The notes: generated from the letters alone by a model not told the origin. 64,000 nucleotides of DNA from an uncultured Bacteroidaceae bacterium (GCA_934426255.1 CAKRYD010000012.1:12149-76148); one strand, 5' to 3'. Shown: positions 43,897-54,173, numbered from the stretch's first letter. Numbers and translations: made by a program.

Positions 43897-45246
43897 ATGG
43901 CAAGAGAAATCAAATTGCACAAAGGATTGGACATACGCCTGCAAGGCGAAGCCAATCTTGTCAAAACGGAAGCCGTCGCGGGAAAAAACTATGCGATAGT
44001 TCCCGACGATTTTTACGGTATCAAGCCTAAAGTCATCGTACATGAAGGCGACACGGTCAAGGCCGGCGATGTGCTTTTCGTAAGCAAACAAGACGAAAGG
44101 CTGAAAGTGGTTTCACCGGTCAGTGGTATCGTAAAATGTGTCAATCGCGGAGAGCGCCGCAAAGTGTTGGACATACAGATTGAAGCTGACGGGAAAAACG
44201 AGGCAAAGGACTTCGGCGTAAAGTCGCCGTCCGGCATGTCGTCGGATGAAGTATTGAGCCATTTACTCGAAACGGGTATGTTCGCCTTTATAAAAAGCCG
44301 TCCGTATGACATAACAGCCACACCAGCCGACAAGCCAAAGGCCATCTTCGTATCGGCATTTTCAAAAATGCCGCTTGCAGCCGATTTCAACTTCGTGGTA
44401 AAAGGACAGGAAGCCATGTTCCTGGCCGGAGTGGAAGTATTGTCGCGCCTGGCAAAAGTATATCTGAACATATCGCCCGATGAAGTGGGGGCTGCTTTCA
44501 CCAAAACCGACCATGCAGAAACGACCGTGTTCAACGGCCCCAATCCATCAGGCTGTGTAGGAGTGCAAATCAACCATCTTTGTCCCATCAACAAGGGTGA
44601 AGTGGTATGGACCGTCGGCGCTGAAGAAGTCGTCTTTATCGGACGCGTCTTCAAGCAGGGAAAAGTAGATCTGACCCGTACCATAGCAGTGGCAGGCTCT
44701 GAAATATCCAATCCATCGTATGTCAACGCACGCATTGGCGCAGCCTTGTCAGACCTGCTCGCCGGAAATCTGAAGACAGCCGAACACGTTAGAATCATCA
44801 ACGGAAACCCGCTTGTTGGCAACAAAACAACATTAGACGGCTACCTGGGAGCGCACAACACGGAAGTATGCGCCATACCCGAAGGCGATGACGTCGACGA
44901 AATACTCGGCTGGATACGTCCACGCTTGCAGCAGTATTCTACGAGCCGTTCCTATTTCAGTTGGTTGCAAGGCAAAAAAAGCTACAATCTCGACGCACGC
45001 ATCAAAGGCGGGCAGCGTCATATCATCATGAGTGGAGAATACGACAAGGTGTTTCCCATGGATATCTATGCCGGCTACCTGATAAAAGCAATCATCGTAG
45101 GCGACATCGACCGCATGGAACAATTGGGAATCTACGAAGTGGCACCCGAAGACTTCGCCGTAGCCGAATTCGTTGATTCGTCCAAATTGGAATTGCAGCG
45201 CATAGTTCGCGAAGGACTCGACATGCTGCGTAAAGAAATGGCATAA
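43897..45246 (+). CDS. nqrA: Na+-translocating NADH:quinone reductase subunit A
   Basis: 449 residues, the family length. It begins with the typical IKLHKGLDIRLQGEA, contains GIKPKVIVHEGDTVKAGD (a barrel-sandwich element at about 48-65), and has the later PSGCVGVQINHLCP motif. NqrA is the peripheral subunit of the six-subunit complex that couples NADH oxidation and quinone reduction to sodium export. It is the first gene of nqrABCDEF, all six complete and in canonical order. Confidence 0.96.
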   Translation: MAREIKLHKGLDIRLQGEANLVKTEAVAGKNYAIVPDDFYGIKPKVIVHEGDTVKAGDVLFVSKQDERLKVVSPVSGIVKCVNRGERRKVLDIQIEADGKNEAKDFGVKSPSGMSSDEVLSHLLETGMFAFIKSRPYDITATPADKPKAIFVSAFSKMPLAADFNFVVKGQEAMFLAGVEVLSRLAKVYLNISPDEVGAAFTKTDHAETTVFNGPNPSGCVGVQINHLCPINKGEVVWTVGAEEVVFIGRVFKQGKVDLTRTIAVAGSEISNPSYVNARIGAALSDLLAGNLKTAEHVRIINGNPLVGNKTTLDGYLGAHNTEVCAIPEGDDVDEILGWIRPRLQQYSTSRSYFSWLQGKKSYNLDARIKGGQRHIIMSGEYDKVFPMDIYAGYLIKAIIVGDIDRMEQLGIYEVAPEDFAVAEFVDSSKLELQRIVREGLDMLRKEMA

Positions 45247-45258
45247 TACGAGAGAAAT

Positions 45259-46422
45259 ATGAGCAACATAATAAAAAACTATTTCGACAAGATACGCCCT
45301 CAATTTGAAAAGGGTGGAAAACTGCAGGCATTCCATTCGGTATACGAAGGCATGGAAACGTTCCTGCTCATACCCAATGCCACATCGGCACGCGGCGGAG
45401 TCAGCATACACGATTCCATAGACTCGAAACGCATTATGTCTATCGTAGTCATAGCCCTGCTGCCGGCCATGCTGTTCGGTATGTATAACATCGGTTATCA
45501 AAACTATCATGCCGCCGGCACCGAGGGAACATTTTTCGAAATGTTCGCTTACGGATTCCTGCAATTGCTGCCCAAAATCGTTGTTTCATACATCGTAGGA
45601 TTGGGCATAGAATTCATTTTCGCTCAGGTAAAGCACGAAGAAATACAGGAAGGCTACCTTGTGACAGGACTGATGATGCCATTGATACTCCCTATCGAAT
45701 GTCCGCTGTGGATGATGGCGCTCGCCATAGCTTTCAGCGTGATATTGGTAAAAGAGCTCTTCGGCGGAACAGGCATGAACATCTTTAATGTGGCCCTGGC
45801 AGCACGTGCATTCCTCTTTTTCGCATACCCCACCAAAATGTCGGGTGACGCTGTATGGATAGCCAAAGACCAAGTCTTCGGTTTAGGCAATGTATTGCCC
45901 GATGCAGCAACCTTCGCAACCCCGTTGGGACAAGTGTCAGGCGGCCAGCAAGTCACGGCATCGCTGCAAGACATGATAATAGGTCTGATACCCGGAAGCG
46001 TGGGAGAAACCAGTGTCATTGCCATAGCTATAGGAGGTATCATTCTGCTGTGGTGCGGCATAGCAAGCTGGAAAACAATGATCAGCGTCTTCGTGGGAGG
46101 AGCACTGACAGCTTACGCATTCTCGGCCGCAGGCATGACACCGATACCCTGGTATGAGCACATCTTTTTAGGAGGCTTCTGCTTCGGTGCCGTATTCATG
46201 GCCACCGACCCCGTTACCGGAGCGCGTACAGAAACCGGAAAATATATCTACGGCTTTCTGATAGGCTTTTTTGCCATTCTTATCCGCGTATTGAATCCCG
46301 GCTATCCCGAAGGCATGATGCTGGCCATCCTGCTGATGAACATCTTTGCCGCACTCATTGACTACTTCGTGGTAGACCGCAATATCAGCAAACGGGCAAA
46401 TCGTGCAAAACTAAAAAAATAA
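45259..46422 (+). CDS. nqrB: Na+-translocating NADH:quinone reductase subunit B
   Basis: 387 residues with about eight membrane helices after a soluble N-terminus. ATFATPLGQ (near residue 217) is where the covalently bound FMN threonine is expected, and the conserved ATDPVTG loop is near 315. It carries FMN and takes part in electron and Na+ transfer through the inner membrane. It lies 12 bases after nqrA and 4 before nqrC. Confidence 0.95.
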   Translation: MSNIIKNYFDKIRPQFEKGGKLQAFHSVYEGMETFLLIPNATSARGGVSIHDSIDSKRIMSIVVIALLPAMLFGMYNIGYQNYHAAGTEGTFFEMFAYGFLQLLPKIVVSYIVGLGIEFIFAQVKHEEIQEGYLVTGLMMPLILPIECPLWMMALAIAFSVILVKELFGGTGMNIFNVALAARAFLFFAYPTKMSGDAVWIAKDQVFGLGNVLPDAATFATPLGQVSGGQQVTASLQDMIIGLIPGSVGETSVIAIAIGGIILLWCGIASWKTMISVFVGGALTAYAFSAAGMTPIPWYEHIFLGGFCFGAVFMATDPVTGARTETGKYIYGFLIGFFAILIRVLNPGYPEGMMLAILLMNIFAALIDYFVVDRNISKRANRAKLKK

Positions 46423-46426
46423 TACC

Positions 46427-47155
46427 ATGGCAATCAATACAAACAGCAACACATATACCATCATCTACGCTTCAATCGTAGTTGTTATTGTGGCGTTCCT
46501 GCTCGCATTCGTATCAAAAGTGCTCGAGCCACAGTCGAAAGCCAACGAACGCATAGACAAGAAAAAGCAAATATTGGCTTCGCTGAACATTCGCGGGCTC
46601 CAAAACAGCGAAGTCGAAGCACGTTACGAAAAAGTAATTCAGGCAGACCAGATAATCAATTCAGAAGCAAAGGTAATTGCCGAAGGAAAGCAACACGACA
46701 AGGACGGCTTTGCATTAAGTATGAAAGAAATCGGTCCCAACCGGCTGCCAATCTATATATGTAGGATTGCTCCGGGTGACGAAGGACTCAAATACGTGTT
46801 TCCGCTCGTAGGCAAAGGACTATGGGGTGCAATATGGGGATATATAGCCCTCAATTCCGATTTGCTCACAGTCTATGGCGTATACTTTAGCCACCAATCC
46901 GAAACCGCCGGTCTCGGCGCACGTATCACCGAAGCAGAATTCCAACAGCAATTTGTAGGGAAGCACATCTCAAAGCCCGGGTCGGATAAGATAGATCTGG
47001 CAGTAGTTAAGAACGGCAAAGTGCAAGACCCCTCAGTACAATGTGACGGCATCACCGGAGCAACCCTTACAAGCGATGGCGTAAGCCTCATGCTGCAAGA
47101 AAGCCTTGCCAACTATCGAAACTTCCTGCATCAGAAACAAAAACCAACATTATAG
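46427..47155 (+). CDS. nqrC: Na+-translocating NADH:quinone reductase subunit C
   Basis: 242 residues. A single N-terminal membrane helix (about 10-28) and a periplasmic FMN-binding domain with GITGATLTS. The FMN-linking Thr is residue 213. GLWGAIWGYIAL is also typical. It is 4 bases after nqrB and 10 before nqrD. Confidence 0.95.
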   Translation: MAINTNSNTYTIIYASIVVVIVAFLLAFVSKVLEPQSKANERIDKKKQILASLNIRGLQNSEVEARYEKVIQADQIINSEAKVIAEGKQHDKDGFALSMKEIGPNRLPIYICRIAPGDEGLKYVFPLVGKGLWGAIWGYIALNSDLLTVYGVYFSHQSETAGLGARITEAEFQQQFVGKHISKPGSDKIDLAVVKNGKVQDPSVQCDGITGATLTSDGVSLMLQESLANYRNFLHQKQKPTL

Positions 47156-47165
47156 TGAAGCAATC

Positions 47166-47795
47166 ATGAGTAAAATGTTTTCAAAAGAAAATAAGGAAGC
47201 CTTTCTCGCTCCGCTCAACCTGAATAACCCCATCGCCATACAGGTGCTTGGGATCTGTTCGGCATTGGCCGTCACCTCACAGCTTGGACCGGCCATCGTA
47301 ATGGGTTTGTGCGTGACGGTAATAGTTGCATTGAGTAACGTCATCGTATCAATAATCCGCAAAACCATACCCAGTCGAATCCGTATCATCATACAGCTCG
47401 TTGTTGTGGCAGCATTGGTTACCATCGTAAGCATCCTGCTCAAAGCCGTGGCCTACGACGTCAGCGTACAGCTTTCAGTATATGTAGGCCTTATAATTAC
47501 AAACTGTATTCTAATGGGGCGCCTTGAAGCTTTTGCCATGATGAACGGACCTTGGAGCAGCTTCCTCGACGGACTGGGCAACGGCCTTGGTTACGCCTAC
47601 ATTTTGGTCATCGTTGGTTTTGTGCGCGAACTTTTAGGTAGCGGCAGTCTTCTCGGCTATCGCATCATACCACAAACTTTCTACGACATGGGCTATGTCG
47701 ATAACGGGATGATGACAATGCCAGCAATGGCACTCATCATACTTGGCTGCATAATAGCTCTTCATCGTCATATCAATCGTAACAAAGAACTTTAG
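47166..47795 (+). CDS. nqrD: Na+-translocating NADH:quinone reductase subunit D
   Basis: 209 residues from ATG 47166 (MSKMFSKENKEAFLAPL). The open frame starts earlier, but that would overlap nqrC. Six membrane helices of the NqrDE/RnfAE family, with TNCILMGRLEAFA containing the Cys that helps bind the intramembrane iron centre shared with NqrE. Confidence 0.95.
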   Translation: MSKMFSKENKEAFLAPLNLNNPIAIQVLGICSALAVTSQLGPAIVMGLCVTVIVALSNVIVSIIRKTIPSRIRIIIQLVVVAALVTIVSILLKAVAYDVSVQLSVYVGLIITNCILMGRLEAFAMMNGPWSSFLDGLGNGLGYAYILVIVGFVRELLGSGSLLGYRIIPQTFYDMGYVDNGMMTMPAMALIILGCIIALHRHINRNKEL

Positions 47796-47808
47796 AAAGA
47801 CAAGAAAT

Positions 47809-48429
47809 ATGGAACATTCGATAAGCTTGTTCGTCCGCTCCATTTTTGTGGACAATATGATATTTGCTTCATTCCTTGGGATGTGCTCCTATTTGGCAGT
47901 ATCCAAGAACGTAAAGACTTCGCTGGGCTTGGGAGTAGCCGTGACTTTTGTATTGCTCGTCACAGTTCCTGTCAATTATCTGTTGCAAGTCAAAGTTCTG
48001 AACGGCGGTATCATGGGCATAGACCTCAGTTATCTTTCGTTCATCTTATTCATTGCTGTCATTGCAGGAATCACCCAATTGGTAGAGATGTTGGTTGAAC
48101 GTTTTTCACCGGCCTTATACAGTGCTCTCGGTATATTCCTTCCTCTTATAGCCGTAAATTGTGCCATTATGGGTGCCTCGCTCTTCATGCAGCAGCGCAT
48201 CGAGTTGGCTCCTACGAGCTCACAGTATATAGGAGGCGTCGCCGATGCCCTGATATACGCGCTTGGTTCGGGAATTGGCTGGCTGCTTGCCATTGTAGGC
48301 TTGGCAGCCGTGCGTGAAAAAATGGCCTATACCATAGTTCCGCGCCCTTTTCAAGGATTGGGAATTACTTTCATTACTGTTGGTTTGATGGCCATGGCTT
48401 TCATGTGCTTCTCTGGACTGAAAATATAA
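47809..48429 (+). CDS. nqrE: Na+-translocating NADH:quinone reductase subunit E
   Basis: 206 residues, six membrane helices, paralogous to NqrD. MCSYLAVSK (near 24-32) and AVNCAIMGASLF (near 117-128) hold the Cys residues of the family's inner iron site. It is 13 bases after nqrD and 15 before nqrF. Confidence 0.95.
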   Translation: MEHSISLFVRSIFVDNMIFASFLGMCSYLAVSKNVKTSLGLGVAVTFVLLVTVPVNYLLQVKVLNGGIMGIDLSYLSFILFIAVIAGITQLVEMLVERFSPALYSALGIFLPLIAVNCAIMGASLFMQQRIELAPTSSQYIGGVADALIYALGSGIGWLLAIVGLAAVREKMAYTIVPRPFQGLGITFITVGLMAMAFMCFSGLKI

Positions 48430-48444
48430 GAAAACACAAACTGT

Positions 48445-49716
48445 ATGGATTTCAATTATATCTTAGCAAGTATCATAGTTTTTTTGGCCATTATCCTTGT
48501 TTTGGTCTTAATACTACTTGTTGCAAAGCGTTACCTTTTGCCGAGCGGCAAAGTCAAAATCACCGTTAACGGGAAAAAGACCTTTACAGTTCCGCAAGGA
48601 GGGAGTTTGCTCTCAACCTTGTCCGAACAAGGAGTATATTTGCCGTCTGCATGTGGCGGGAAGGGCTCTTGCGGTCAATGCAAATGCCAAGTTCTTTCTG
48701 GCGGAGGCGAGATTCTTGATGTCGAGAAGCAGCACTTTACGCGCCGTCAAATTCTTGATCATTACAGGCTGGGTTGCCAATGCAAGGTGAAAGGCGATCT
48801 TGAGATTGCTGTGCCCGACAGTGTTTTGGGAGTCAAAGAATGGGAATGTACAGTTATCAGTAACAAGAATGTCAGTTCGTTTATAAAAGAATTCATTGTG
48901 GCTTTGCCGCCGGGCGAACACATGGATTTTATACCGGGTTCGTATGCCCAGATAAAGATTCCTGCTTATGATACCATAGATTATGATAAGGATTTTGACA
49001 AGAACGATATTGGCGAAGAGTATCTTCCTGTTTGGCAGAAGTTCAACATCTTCAGTTTGAAGGCTCACAATCCCGAGGCTACGGTTCGTGCGTATTCCAT
49101 GGCCAATTATCCTGCCGAGGGCGACCGTATCACGTTGACGGTGCGTATTGCAACCACTCCGTTTAAGCCTCGTCCGCAGGTGGGCTTCCAAGATGTTCCA
49201 ACCGGAATTGCTTCGTCCTATATCTTCAGCCGCAAGCCCGGAGACAAAGTGATTATGAGCGGTCCATACGGTGATTTCCACCCTATATTCAATTCCAAGC
49301 GCGAGATGATTTGGGTTGGCGGCGGTGCCGGTATGGCTCCGTTGCGTAGCCAGATTATGCACATGCTCCGTACTCTTCATGTGCGCGACCGCGAGATGCA
49401 TTATTTCTATGGTGCGCGTTCATTGAGTGAGGCCTTTTTCATAGACGATTTCCATGAATTGGAGAAGGAATATTCCAATTTCCATTTCCATTTGGCTCTC
49501 GACCGGCCTGATCCGCGTGCCGACGAAGCAGGAGTGCCTTATACAGCTGGTTTTGTGCATGAAGTTATGTACAATACCTATTTGAAGAATCATGATGCGC
49601 CCGAGGATATAGAATATTACATGTGTGGTCCGGGTCCCATGTCTAAAGCTGTCACTCAGATGCTCGATTCGCTTGGTGTAGAGCCTGAATCGATTATGTA
49701 CGATAATTTTGGTTAG
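48445..49716 (+). CDS. nqrF: Na+-translocating NADH:quinone reductase subunit F
   Basis: 423 residues. N-terminal membrane helix (about 5-27), ferredoxin domain with 2Fe-2S cysteines C70, C76, C79 and C111, then a ferredoxin-NADP reductase-like part with FAD-binding RAYSMANYP, the NADH site GGGAGMAPLRSQI and the C-terminal MCGPGPMSKAV. It is the NADH entry point of the complex. It ends the operon, followed by a terminator shared with the converging gene. Confidence 0.96.
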   Translation: MDFNYILASIIVFLAIILVLVLILLVAKRYLLPSGKVKITVNGKKTFTVPQGGSLLSTLSEQGVYLPSACGGKGSCGQCKCQVLSGGGEILDVEKQHFTRRQILDHYRLGCQCKVKGDLEIAVPDSVLGVKEWECTVISNKNVSSFIKEFIVALPPGEHMDFIPGSYAQIKIPAYDTIDYDKDFDKNDIGEEYLPVWQKFNIFSLKAHNPEATVRAYSMANYPAEGDRITLTVRIATTPFKPRPQVGFQDVPTGIASSYIFSRKPGDKVIMSGPYGDFHPIFNSKREMIWVGGGAGMAPLRSQIMHMLRTLHVRDREMHYFYGARSLSEAFFIDDFHELEKEYSNFHFHLALDRPDPRADEAGVPYTAGFVHEVMYNTYLKNHDAPEDIEYYMCGPGPMSKAVTQMLDSLGVEPESIMYDNFG

Positions 49717-49722
49717 AGATTC

Positions 49723-49752
49723 AAACCGTCTTTGCTTCTGCAAGGACGGTTT
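49723..49752. terminator. Bidirectional terminator between nqrF and the DUF5686-like gene
   Basis: A 13-pair stem, AAACCGTCTTTGC against GCAAGGACGGTTT with one wobble, loop TTCT, then a T-run. It lies 7 bases after the nqrF stop and 40 bases from the end of the convergent gene. Confidence 0.85.
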
Positions 49753-49791
49753 TTGATTTGGCTCTCTTGGTTTTTATTTGGCAATCAAGTG

Positions 49792-51957
49792 TCAGTCTTC
49801 AAATATTTTCAGTGCGAAGCTCCATCCGAAGCTGATCGATTTTCTGTTTGCCGAGCCTATGAACAAACCTATGTCGAAGAGGTGTGTAGCTATCGAGTAA
49901 CCGATTTCAGTATAGGGGTTCAAGGCGTGTACCGAGAGCAGATTGCAATAAATTCTCTCGCGCTTGATATATTGTGTCAATGGTCTGACGCATGAGAACA
50001 GCAGCATGGGCGATTCATAGGAAGCGCATGCTCTTGCATAGTATTCCGATTCGTTGTACCATCGAGAGTCGAGCGATTCAAATTGTCCGTTCATGCTGTC
50101 ATTCCAGGAGTTTGGCAGCGAGCTATAATGGAAATTTGAATAATCCACAAAGTGTGTATTGCTTTTGTCGGTGTAGAGGCCTCCACCTACCCGCAGATAG
50201 AGTTTGCGCAGAGCATAGAGGTCAATCATGTGCTTGGCTTCAAATTCCCATCGTTCATATTTGTTGTGACAATTCAGAGCTGTGATTCCTTTTTCATATT
50301 CTGCCGAAAATGTCGGCCATTTGCTAAAGAGCACTTTTTTGCTGTTTCCTTCACGATAGTAATATTGTCCGGGTGTCCATTCCAGGTACACATTGGGTGC
50401 CATACTGCGATATCTTTTGTCGATTCCGTTTTTGCCCGCTTCTTCGTTCCAACCAATCAGTTTTCTTTCGTGATATACAAATCCGAGTTTGGTTTTCAAT
50501 CCGTTCAAAAGCTCATACGACAGTGCGGCTTTGGCGTATAAGTCGTTGTAGTAGTTGAAAGCATATTGGTTGAACACAGTGAGCAGTGAATCGTAGCGCA
50601 TGTCTTTTGACAGACGCTCACGAACCTCTTCGGCTTGCGCACTGTTGTAGATTCTGTTTCCGTTTCCCATTTCGAGATGCAATGTACCGTTGTGGCGTGG
50701 TGCGAAAAGGATGTAGGTCGGTGTCTTCCAATAGAATTCTTTACGTTTAAAATTGTAGCCCAAGTGCAGGTTGGCCACCAGATTCTCTCCGTTTTCTTGT
50801 TCGCTTTTGAATTGTAGTTTCGTTCTGAGAGACAGTCCTTTCCGATTGCTCCATTCAACCATCGACGGTGATATAATCGGAGGTATTCTCACCAGTTTGT
50901 GCAGTCCTACGTGCACATAATGGCTACCCAGAAACATGTCTTCGATATTTATTTTCCTGTTTTGCTTGTGTTGCTCGTCTTGTACTGCGGCTTGTATCGA
51001 GTCTTTGGCGGTCTGCTCGTCAAGATAACTTTTAAGGATGGAATCTTCTTTGGTTGTCAGGGCTGTGGTTCGTTTATGGTCAAAATAGGTCGTGCTGTGT
51101 TCCGTTGCGGTTGTGTCGGTATTCAGTTTATACAAATATGTCAGGTCGCGTCCGTTTCGTTTGAGCGTGTTTTCCACGTTTTCTTTTTTGTAAGGTTCAA
51201 TTGAGTTGTATTTGAAATCAACGTGCAGACGATATTGTGAGCTGTTTTTCAGGAATCTATATCCCGAAATGATGTCCATGCTTTTTGGCAGAAGCGATGC
51301 CAATCCACTTTCACCCATTTCTACGGTAGCCGCGCTCCGTTGGGTGTTATAATTGTATTCACAGTAAAAAGTCTTTACCCGTCCGCCTTCTTCTTCCACA
51401 TCCATATATCCCTTTACCAACTGCATGTTGAGCACTTTCGGGATAATCCTGATGCGTGTCACCTTTTTGCCGTTTATGAAGTAGGAATAGTTTTTCTTGT
51501 ATTTGTAGAAAGCCTTGTTTTTCCGGTTCATCGGCGACAGTAGTTTGTCGCCCAAGAGCGATGGCGAATATATCGAAATGTTTGTTCTCGCGATAAATAC
51601 ATCTTTCAGGCTGCGGATATATGGCATGGTGCTGTAAAAGGCAATTTCCTTTCTATCCGTGATGCCCGGAGCCGTATAGGAATATCTGACGATGCTTTCG
51701 CCCAGATACGCGCGTTTGCCTCTTTCTTGTTTCCCGATAAAAGGAATGAGGCGCATGCCGATGTTCTTGCGTTCGTTGTCGATACAGAATTTCAGATACA
51801 TTTCCGTCTCGTAACGGCCTATTTCCAGTTGGTTGACCGTTGTATACGAGTAGACTTTTTCAATGATCGGCTGTATCTTATCCTTGCGTGCCGCCAGCGA
51901 TGTTGCGGCCAAGCACCATAAGATGATGCATACGGCCGATTTAGCCGCGTGTAACAT
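49792..51957 (-). CDS. Outer-membrane DUF5686-like barrel protein
   Basis: 721 residues. The signal peptide is MLHAAKSAVCIILWCLAATSLAA. The first 330 residues have beta-rich features like DUF5686/carboxypeptidase-regulatory-like proteins. The last 350 show alternating amphipathic strands rich in Tyr and ending SFGWSFALKIFED, a typical C-terminal barrel end with an aromatic residue near the terminus. It is probably an outer-membrane protein of unknown function. Its start lies inside the 3' end of relA (17-base overlap), so it is probably translated from the relA transcript. Confidence 0.7.
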   Translation of the reverse strand: MLHAAKSAVCIILWCLAATSLAARKDKIQPIIEKVYSYTTVNQLEIGRYETEMYLKFCIDNERKNIGMRLIPFIGKQERGKRAYLGESIVRYSYTAPGITDRKEIAFYSTMPYIRSLKDVFIARTNISIYSPSLLGDKLLSPMNRKNKAFYKYKKNYSYFINGKKVTRIRIIPKVLNMQLVKGYMDVEEEGGRVKTFYCEYNYNTQRSAATVEMGESGLASLLPKSMDIISGYRFLKNSSQYRLHVDFKYNSIEPYKKENVENTLKRNGRDLTYLYKLNTDTTATEHSTTYFDHKRTTALTTKEDSILKSYLDEQTAKDSIQAAVQDEQHKQNRKINIEDMFLGSHYVHVGLHKLVRIPPIISPSMVEWSNRKGLSLRTKLQFKSEQENGENLVANLHLGYNFKRKEFYWKTPTYILFAPRHNGTLHLEMGNGNRIYNSAQAEEVRERLSKDMRYDSLLTVFNQYAFNYYNDLYAKAALSYELLNGLKTKLGFVYHERKLIGWNEEAGKNGIDKRYRSMAPNVYLEWTPGQYYYREGNSKKVLFSKWPTFSAEYEKGITALNCHNKYERWEFEAKHMIDLYALRKLYLRVGGGLYTDKSNTHFVDYSNFHYSSLPNSWNDSMNGQFESLDSRWYNESEYYARACASYESPMLLFSCVRPLTQYIKRERIYCNLLSVHALNPYTEIGYSIATHLFDIGLFIGSANRKSISFGWSFALKIFED

Positions 51958-54151
51958 TTTTCACGCCCTTTACGGTCTTCAGTTTCTTTATGATTGAGTC
52001 GAGTGTGGCCAGATTGCCTACCATCAGCGTCAGGCTGCCCGAAAACAATCCGTCGTTGGTATCGATGCTGAAAGAGCGCATGTTGATTTTTTCATCTTTG
52101 CTGATGATGGAGCTGATGTTGTTGACCACTCCCAGATCGTCATTGCCCACAATGCGCAGCACTATGGGATATTTGTTGTCGGTTGCAGCTTGTCCGGCCC
52201 AGCGGGCTTTCACAATGCGATAGCCGAAGCGTTCACGCAGGGCGTGTGCGTTGGGACAGTTGGTGCGATGTATTTTGATGCCTTTGTCTACGGTGACAAA
52301 CCCAAAGATTTCGTCACCATAAATAGGGTTGCAGCATTTGGCCAGTGAGTAGTCCACTCCTTTCAGATTTTTGTCGATGACCAATACATTGTCATCGTGC
52401 GCCCAGGTTTGTTCCTGCTCGTTGGTAAATTCCTCCGCGCTGTGCACCTCAGCCCTTTCGAGTTGGAATGTATCTTTTTTATAGATAAAGTCATAGGCTT
52501 CCAGCACTTTTTCAATGTCCAACTCATCGTTGGCCAGGTCTTTGTAAAACAGGTTCAGCTCCTTGTATCCCAGCTTCTTCACTGTTTGGTTCAACAGAGT
52601 CGGTTCCAGTTCTATCTTGCGGTTTCTGAAAGTCCGTTCCAGCTGTTCGCGGGCAATTGCGCCTTCTTTCAGTTCCAATTCTTTGATAGACTGTCTTATT
52701 TTTGCCTTTGCGCGTCCCGTAGCCACAAATTCGAGCCATGCGCGTTTGGGCGACTGGTTATTGCTTGTCAGTACGGACACCTGGTCGCCGCTCGCCAATT
52801 GGTAGCGCATCGAAACATTCTTGCCGTTTACAATGGCACCGATACATTTGTTTCCGATGTTGGTATGTATGCTATAGGCAAAGTCGAGCACTGTGGCTCC
52901 TTTGGGCAGTTTGTGAAGGTCGCCTTTGGGCGTGAACACGTATGCCTCGTCGGTATAAAGCTCCGATTTGAACTGATCCATCATTTGCAGGTTGTCGTTG
53001 TTCTCCAAAGCAGTGCGAATGTTGGCCAGCCAGCTGTCAATGCCGCTTTGTTCGGCCTTTATCCCCTTATATCTCCAGTGTGCCGCCAGTCCGTGCTCGG
53101 CTATCTCGTCCATCCGTTCCGTTCTGATTTGCACTTCCACCCATTTGTTCTCAGGCCCCAATACTGTGATGTGCAGGCTTTCGTAGCCGTTGCTTTTGGG
53201 TATCGACAGCCAGTCGCGTAGCCGCTTCGGGTTGGGACGATACATGTCGGTCACCATGCTGTAGACCTGCCAACACTGCAGCTTTTCCTTTTCCAACGGA
53301 GCGTCGAGGATGATGCGGATGGCAAAAAGGTCGTAAACGCCCTCAAAGTTGCAATTCTGCTTTTTCATCTTTTGCCAGATGGAATGGATGCTCTTTGTGC
53401 GCCCTTTGATGTGGAATTTGAATCCGGCCTTTGTCAGCATCTCCGAAATAGGGGCTATGAAACGCCTGATATATTCATCGCGGCTCTTTTTGGTGGCGTT
53501 CAGCTTGTTCTTTATCAGGTAATAGGCATCATGGTTCATGTATTTCAGCGACAGGTCCTCCAGCTCGCTCTTAATCTGATAAAGTCCCAGCTTGTGGGCC
53601 AGTGGCGCATACAGATAGGCTGCCTCCTCGGATGCTTTCAGTTTGGCTTCGTCGTTTGTTGTATCCTTGATGCTGCGCATCAGGTTGGTGCGGTCGGCTA
53701 TCATGATGAGTATCACCCTCATGTCTTCGGCAAACGATACAAGCAGGTTCCTGAAATTCTCGCTCTCAACACTCGGGCTCTTCTTGTAAAGCTCGCGTAT
53801 GTGTATCAGTCCGTGAAGTATCACTTTCACGTTTTTCCCGTAAAGCCTGTCTATGTCATCGAGTTCCTCTTCGGTCGTAATGTAGGGCATCAGCAGGCAG
53901 GCAATCAGCGAATCGCTTTTCAGCCCAATGTCTTCGGCCGAAAGAATGGCTGTCTGCATCGAACGTATAATGGGGTTCAGGTTGAACAAGCCGCGGTGAA
54001 AACGACCTTGGCTTATGATGGTGGCCAAATGGCGTTTCAGAATCCGGTATTTGTCGCCTTCAAACATTTCGGGCGAGTCGTTCCTCAGTCGCTTGAACAA
54101 TTGAAAAAAGAGGCTGTGCTCTTCAGCCGTGAATAGAACCGTATTTTCCAT
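51941..54151 (-). CDS. relA: RelA-type (p)ppGpp synthetase with degenerate hydrolase domain
   Basis: 736 residues from ATG 54151 (MENTVLFTAEEH). The 20 codons of open frame before it overlap the promoter. The N-terminal HD-type region keeps the fold (FRNLLVSFAEDMRVILIMIADR) but lacks the metal-binding HD pair: where hydrolases have LLHDxxED it reads LLMPYITTEEE. The synthetase part is intact (KGRTKSIHSIW, YDLFAIRI, SNGYESLHITV, EVQIRTERMDEIAEHG), followed by a TGS domain and a C-terminal ACT domain. A ribosome-linked stringent-response synthetase is expected, with a separate SpoT-like hydrolase elsewhere. Confidence 0.9.
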   Translation of the reverse strand: MENTVLFTAEEHSLFFQLFKRLRNDSPEMFEGDKYRILKRHLATIISQGRFHRGLFNLNPIIRSMQTAILSAEDIGLKSDSLIACLLMPYITTEEELDDIDRLYGKNVKVILHGLIHIRELYKKSPSVESENFRNLLVSFAEDMRVILIMIADRTNLMRSIKDTTNDEAKLKASEEAAYLYAPLAHKLGLYQIKSELEDLSLKYMNHDAYYLIKNKLNATKKSRDEYIRRFIAPISEMLTKAGFKFHIKGRTKSIHSIWQKMKKQNCNFEGVYDLFAIRIILDAPLEKEKLQCWQVYSMVTDMYRPNPKRLRDWLSIPKSNGYESLHITVLGPENKWVEVQIRTERMDEIAEHGLAAHWRYKGIKAEQSGIDSWLANIRTALENNDNLQMMDQFKSELYTDEAYVFTPKGDLHKLPKGATVLDFAYSIHTNIGNKCIGAIVNGKNVSMRYQLASGDQVSVLTSNNQSPKRAWLEFVATGRAKAKIRQSIKELELKEGAIAREQLERTFRNRKIELEPTLLNQTVKKLGYKELNLFYKDLANDELDIEKVLEAYDFIYKKDTFQLERAEVHSAEEFTNEQEQTWAHDDNVLVIDKNLKGVDYSLAKCCNPIYGDEIFGFVTVDKGIKIHRTNCPNAHALRERFGYRIVKARWAGQAATDNKYPIVLRIVGNDDLGVVNNISSIISKDEKINMRSFSIDTNDGLFSGSLTLMVGNLATLDSIIKKLKTVKGVKNVTRG

Positions 54152-54173
54152 ATTCCGCTTGGATTTGATACTA

